Notes under the pieces: generated by a model | The model's input: only the letters and a program-made list of their open reading frames with translations | Databases searched by the model: none | Told to the model about the DNA's origin: nothing | Position numbers and translations under genes: made by a program | From: Peptococcaceae bacterium 1198_IL3148 | GTDB lineage: Bacteria; Bacillota; Desulfotomaculia; Desulfotomaculales; Desulfohalotomaculaceae | Direction: 5' to 3' | Assembly (NCBI GenBank): GCA_036763105.1 | Contig: JBAIYS010000012.1 | Span: 1 to 64,000 of the forward strand | Length of the DNA: 64,000 bases | Shown: positions 60,979-64,000 of the stretch, in pieces | How positions within the stretch are numbered: the first letter of the stretch is position 1 | Layout: each line of letters opens with the position of its first letter

Positions 60979-61644
60979 TTGTTTAAAAAGAGGCGGCGAT
61001 TTTCAAGCACGGCCTTTTTTATAATTGTGTTAATTATCTCAGTTTCGTTGGTTTACTATCTAGTGGACAAAAATTTACGTCCCACTATTATTGCAATAGC
61101 TGAATCAAGAGCAAATTTAATGGTTAATGACGCCGTAAGTCAAGCGGTACAAACCCGGGTGGCGGAAGAAAAATTACAATACCAGGACTTGGTTAATATT
61201 CATAAAGACAAAGATGGTCGTATTGTGATGATGCAAGCCAATACCGTCAGGATAAATCAAATATCCACAGACATTACCCTAGAGGTGGATAGGGCGTTAA
61301 AAGAAATTGAAAACGAGGAGTTAAACATCTCTTTAGGTCAAGCCATTGGTAGTCACTTTTTAGCTAATTATGGTCCGCAAATTAAAGTTGACGTTTTGCC
61401 GGTGGGCAGTGTTGCGGTGCTGGTGACAGATAAATTCGATTCCACCGGCATTAACCAAACACGACATCAAATTACTTTGGATTTGAAAACTAAAGTAAAA
61501 ATTGCCATACCTTTATATAATAATGATATAGATGTACATACCATTGTGCCTTTAACCGAAAGTGTAATAGTGGGTGATGTTCCGGAAACCTGGGTTAGTA
61601 TTCCTAACGGGCTGTTGAGTGGGATTGCTCCCACCCAACAGTAG
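60979..61644 (+). CDS. yunB: Sporulation protein YunB
   Basis: A 221-residue YunB, made in the mother cell during sporulation in Bacillus and of unknown activity. An N-terminal anchor (about 10-30) precedes the family core: IIAIAESRANLMVNDAVSQAV, RINQISTDITLEVDRAL, GPQIKVDVLPVGSV and the closing VPETWVSIPNG. TTG 60979 follows GGGGGTGAG. It is convergent with the hydrolase gene. Confidence 0.9.
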   Translation: MFKKRRRFSSTAFFIIVLIISVSLVYYLVDKNLRPTIIAIAESRANLMVNDAVSQAVQTRVAEEKLQYQDLVNIHKDKDGRIVMMQANTVRINQISTDITLEVDRALKEIENEELNISLGQAIGSHFLANYGPQIKVDVLPVGSVAVLVTDKFDSTGINQTRHQITLDLKTKVKIAIPLYNNDIDVHTIVPLTESVIVGDVPETWVSIPNGLLSGIAPTQQ

Positions 61645-61647
61645 CAA

Positions 61648-62484
61648 TCACTTAATTGAAGACTGGAATTTGTAGGTCATTCGCGAGATGTTTTTAATCA
61701 CCTGATAAGCCTCATCGCTGCTGGGTGTAGATTTGCTTAAAACCACCAAGATGTAGGGGTTGTGAGGGTGTTTGACGTAAGCCACATCGTTGTGGGTACC
61801 GGTGGGGGGCCAATCACCAGTTTTGTTAGCCACTGTTATTTCCGGCGGTATTCCAGCCGGAAGGCGATCGCGAAAAATGGTGTGTTCTAAATGATTCATT
61901 AGAATGGAACCCAGTTGTGGGTGGTTTAATGTAAATTTTCTAGTTTCATCCATGTATATAGCCATGTCCCGGGGGCAAGTGATGTTTTGATTATTGACTA
62001 CAATTACCCCGCCAATTTGGCGCATATAGCCCTTAACGTTTTGGCGTCCTAAGTAATCGTATAATATGTTGGTGGCCACATTGTCGCTATGGGTGATGGA
62101 TGCTTGGGAAAGCTCTTCAATTGTAAACATGCTGCCGATGGGTTGGTTCTGCAGATAACCAGTTCCCCCTTCCTGGTGTTGGGCTTTATAGGTTAACAGG
62201 GTAGAGGGGGCTAGTTTTTTTGCTGCCATTTGCTGATAAAGATAGAGGTTGATCGGTATCTTGATGGTGCTGGCAGCATGGAACGGTGTCAACTCATTAA
62301 CGCCAGCGGTTTTGCCGCTGTTAATGTCTAACAGATAAATGCCGTAGGTGCCACTGGCTTTATCTAATTGCTGCTGCCATTGTTCGGTTAACTTAGAGTA
62401 CGGAATGTTTGAATGGGCATGAATTGCCATGGGGGCGATAAATATAAAACAGAAAAGGTTTAATATAATGATTATATATCGCAT
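61648..62484 (-). CDS. Exported serine hydrolase, class A beta-lactamase fold
   Basis: A 278-residue exported protein with a signal peptide (1-24, ending HAHS). The class A beta-lactamase motifs are SxxK in HAASTIKIPINLY, SDN in THSDNVATN, and KTG in TVANKTGDWP. The Glu166 loop of true beta-lactamases is not obvious, so a D,D-peptidase-like or other hydrolase role is as likely as resistance. ATG 62484 follows GAGGTGA. The terminator at 62530 separates it from the transporter genes. Confidence 0.85.
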   Translation of the reverse strand: MRYIIIILNLFCFIFIAPMAIHAHSNIPYSKLTEQWQQQLDKASGTYGIYLLDINSGKTAGVNELTPFHAASTIKIPINLYLYQQMAAKKLAPSTLLTYKAQHQEGGTGYLQNQPIGSMFTIEELSQASITHSDNVATNILYDYLGRQNVKGYMRQIGGVIVVNNQNITCPRDMAIYMDETRKFTLNHPQLGSILMNHLEHTIFRDRLPAGIPPEITVANKTGDWPPTGTHNDVAYVKHPHNPYILVVLSKSTPSSDEAYQVIKNISRMTYKFQSSIK

Positions 62485-62529
62485 GATGTTCACCTCTCTG
62501 TTTATATGTTGTCTCAAAGGTAAGTAAAA

Positions 62530-62568
62530 ACCCTGGTCATATCAAAATGACCAGGGTGTTATTTTTTC
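62530..62568 (-). terminator. Terminator after metS
   Basis: An 11-bp perfect stem (62557-62547 with 62540-62530) and T5 on the minus strand; T-rich sequence also flanks the other side. Confidence 0.88.
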
Positions 62569-62591
62569 CATTGTAGAAGGTGGGTTATGAG

Positions 62592-62693
62592 TTAAAATTC
62601 TCTATTTTTTATTGCGCGGATTAAGAAGAAGGAGGCACCGCCCCAAAGTAAAATCATCGCAATAATCATCATTGCTATGGCACTACCTGACAT
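62592..62693 (-). CDS. metS: MetS-like small subunit of an NSS amino-acid transporter (33 residues)
   Basis: A 33-residue single-helix membrane protein starting MSGSAIAMMIIAMILLWGG and ending in a basic tail (RAIKNREF). This matches the MetS small subunits that accompany MetP-type sodium symporters. The ATG at 62693 overlaps the end of the transporter gene by 11 bases, so translation is coupled. It is short and easily missed. Confidence 0.88.
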   Translation of the reverse strand: MSGSAIAMMIIAMILLWGGASFFLIRAIKNREF

Positions 62694-64000
62694 CGTTATT
62701 AACCCCCTTTTCAACTCCGGTTAGCAAGTACTGTTCATCTTTCCATTTGGTTTTGGAAAGCAGGAAGCCACCAATGACAATGGCTGCAACCACTGTCCAG
62801 CCCATCAACAGTACCGCTTCTTGGGTATAACCGCCGTATGGAGTTTTAATATCGGCGATCAGCGTCATAATACCGGTGTAACCGGCAACTATCGGGGTGA
62901 CAAACTTAATACAGAAAGACCACCATGCTCCGGCTTTAATTTCCGAAACAGCATCGATGTGTTCTCGTAAGGATTTAAGGTTAAAGAACCAACCAATCAG
63001 TATAACTTCAATTAGACCGGCAAATACCACACCTATATTGTTGGTAAAGTGGTCTACGATATCGAGAATGTATAAACCAGCACCGGTAACAATCAACAGA
63101 CTGCAAGCAACAGCTACTACATGGTAAGCAATAGTAACTTTTTTGCGTTCCATGTTTAATTTGTCCATTAGAGCGGCAATGGCAGCCTCATTAATGGAGA
63201 TTAACGATGTGATACCGGCAAAGGACAGTGCTAGGAAGAAAAGCACACCAAACAACGGTGCTGCCCCGCCTAATGTGGTGATGGCTGCCGGGAAGGTAAC
63301 AAAGGCCAAGCCGACACCGGCCCCGGCAACTTCGCTCACATCTACCCCCTGAGTAAATGCCATGTGACCCAGAACACTAAATACAGCTAAGCCGGCCAAC
63401 AAACTAAAACTACAGTTGGTCAAGCAGGTTGTAAAAGCGTTGGCGGTGAGATCTGATTTTTTTGGCAGGTAACTGGAATAAGTAATCATAATGGCAAAGG
63501 CAATGCTTAAATCAAAGAAGATTTGACCATAGGCTGCCGACCACACTTTAAAGTCTAATATTCGGCTAAAGTCGGGTTCAAACATAAAGTTTAAGCCGCT
63601 GGCCGCCCCAGGAAGGGTAACCCCACGAACGGCGATAAATACCACCATTAAAAACATCATGGGGATAAGTATTTTGGCGGTTCTTTCAATGCCGCCCTTA
63701 ACCCCGGTATAGATAGCAGCAAAGTTGATAGCCCATGCTATTAACAGCGGTAATAATAATTGGGTTTGAATGCCACCAAGAATCATAGGGTCATCTGTTA
63801 ACCCCAGCACGTTGCCGAAGAAGAAACCGCTTGGGTCATCGCTATAACCAACCGATATTGAATGATAAACATAACTCAGCGCCCAGGCGATAACAACTAC
63901 ATAGTAAACCGCAATAAAGAAACATATGAGTACTTGTCCCCAACCGAGCCATTCAAATTTTTTATTCATTTTGGCAAAACTTAAAGGCGCACCGCCACGG
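62683..64000 (-). CDS. metP: NSS family sodium-dependent amino-acid transporter (MetP-like), 5' partial
   Basis: At least 438 residues of a neurotransmitter:sodium symporter; the N-terminus lies beyond the right edge (the frame is open to 64000 and begins GGAPLSFAKMNKKFEWLGWG). Multiple membrane helices are visible, with NSS features VWSAAYGQIFFDLSIAFAIM and SLISINEAAIAALMD. The short C-terminal tail is typical of bacterial MetP, which imports methionine or alanine together with MetS. The substrate is inferred from the presence of metS. Confidence 0.92.
   Translation of the reverse strand, partial: RGGAPLSFAKMNKKFEWLGWGQVLICFFIAVYYVVVIAWALSYVYHSISVGYSDDPSGFFFGNVLGLTDDPMILGGIQTQLLLPLLIAWAINFAAIYTGVKGGIERTAKILIPMMFLMVVFIAVRGVTLPGAASGLNFMFEPDFSRILDFKVWSAAYGQIFFDLSIAFAIMITYSSYLPKKSDLTANAFTTCLTNCSFSLLAGLAVFSVLGHMAFTQGVDVSEVAGAGVGLAFVTFPAAITTLGGAAPLFGVLFFLALSFAGITSLISINEAAIAALMDKLNMERKKVTIAYHVVAVACSLLIVTGAGLYILDIVDHFTNNIGVVFAGLIEVILIGWFFNLKSLREHIDAVSEIKAGAWWSFCIKFVTPIVAGYTGIMTLIADIKTPYGGYTQEAVLLMGWTVVAAIVIGGFLLSKTKWKDEQYLLTGVEKGVNNDVR

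Overview
The window looks like chromosome of a spore-forming, low-to-mid GC Firmicute of the Desulfotomaculum/Peptococcaceae type. Evidence for this is the set of sporulation genes (ytaF, a pdaB-like deacetylase, dacF-like, ytxC, yunB), T-box leaders on thrS and the proline operon, a Mn-type yybP-ykoY riboswitch, the order thrS-infC-rpmI-rplT-(trkA)-(spoU methylase)-pheST-zapA-polX-mutS2, and heavy use of TTG start codons behind strong Shine-Dalgarno sequences. The genus is inference; no rRNA or species marker is present.

Region 1 (1-9.6 kb) is the downstream part of a bacterial microcompartment (BMC) operon of the glycyl-radical type. It opens, cut by the window edge, with a glycyl-radical-enzyme activase. 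It continues with five types of shell protein: EutS/PduU-like, a BMC-H with an N-terminal extension, the EutN vertex protein, a PduT-like tandem protein with an Fe-S cysteine, and two more BMC-H proteins, one carrying an extra C-terminal domain. The core enzymes are a CoA-acylating aldehyde dehydrogenase and the PduL phosphotransacylase. Accessory proteins are EutP/PduV-, EutT-, EutJ-, PduS- and EutQ-like. The implied chemistry is aldehyde to acyl-CoA to acyl-phosphate inside a shell, with electrons passed through PduS/PduT. The lyase that makes the aldehyde lies upstream, so the substrate (choline is the best guess) is not proven. Immediately downstream, behind its own promoter, is a PocR-domain LytS-type kinase with an AraC-type response regulator, the likely control system.

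Region 2 (11.7-14.7 kb) is a decayed defence island: a HepT-like relic on the minus strand, the broken middle of a Cas6, and an intact 561-residue protein with a CARF-HEPN-CARF layout, but no CRISPR array and no type III effector genes. It ends at a terminator and tRNA-Leu(GAG).

Region 3 (14.9-25.3 kb) has the minus-strand group polA-mutM-ytaF-coaE-transglycosylase, then envelope and sporulation genes (S41 protease, DedA, PAP2, deacetylase, DacF). Region 4 (25.4-27.1 kb) is a small insertion-like segment between an intact tRNA-Val(GAC) and a copy of its 3' part. It holds a MarR regulator and a DUF169 protein, each with the same palindromic operator upstream. Region 5 (27.2-35.5 kb) holds a beta-propeller lipid-anchored or membrane-anchored protein, a TGS-uridine-kinase-like nucleoside kinase, a riboswitch-controlled TerC, a 29-residue cysteine-rich protein, an orphan E1 alpha/beta 2-oxo acid dehydrogenase pair, ytxC and a DUF445 protein.

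Region 6 (35.5-53.3 kb) is the translation and DNA-repair backbone: T-box thrS, leader-controlled infC (ATT start)-rpmI-rplT, ktrA-like, an rRNA methylase, yqzL, pheST behind an unclassified attenuator, zapA, polX, mpg, a NIF3-like protein, a duplicated U32 peptidase and mutS2, followed by a palindromic MITE-like repeat. Region 7 (53.5-64 kb) holds the T-box-controlled proBA and proC on the minus strand, a class A penicillin-binding protein, tyrS, yunB, a beta-lactamase-fold hydrolase, and an NSS amino-acid transporter cut by the right edge with its 33-residue MetS partner.
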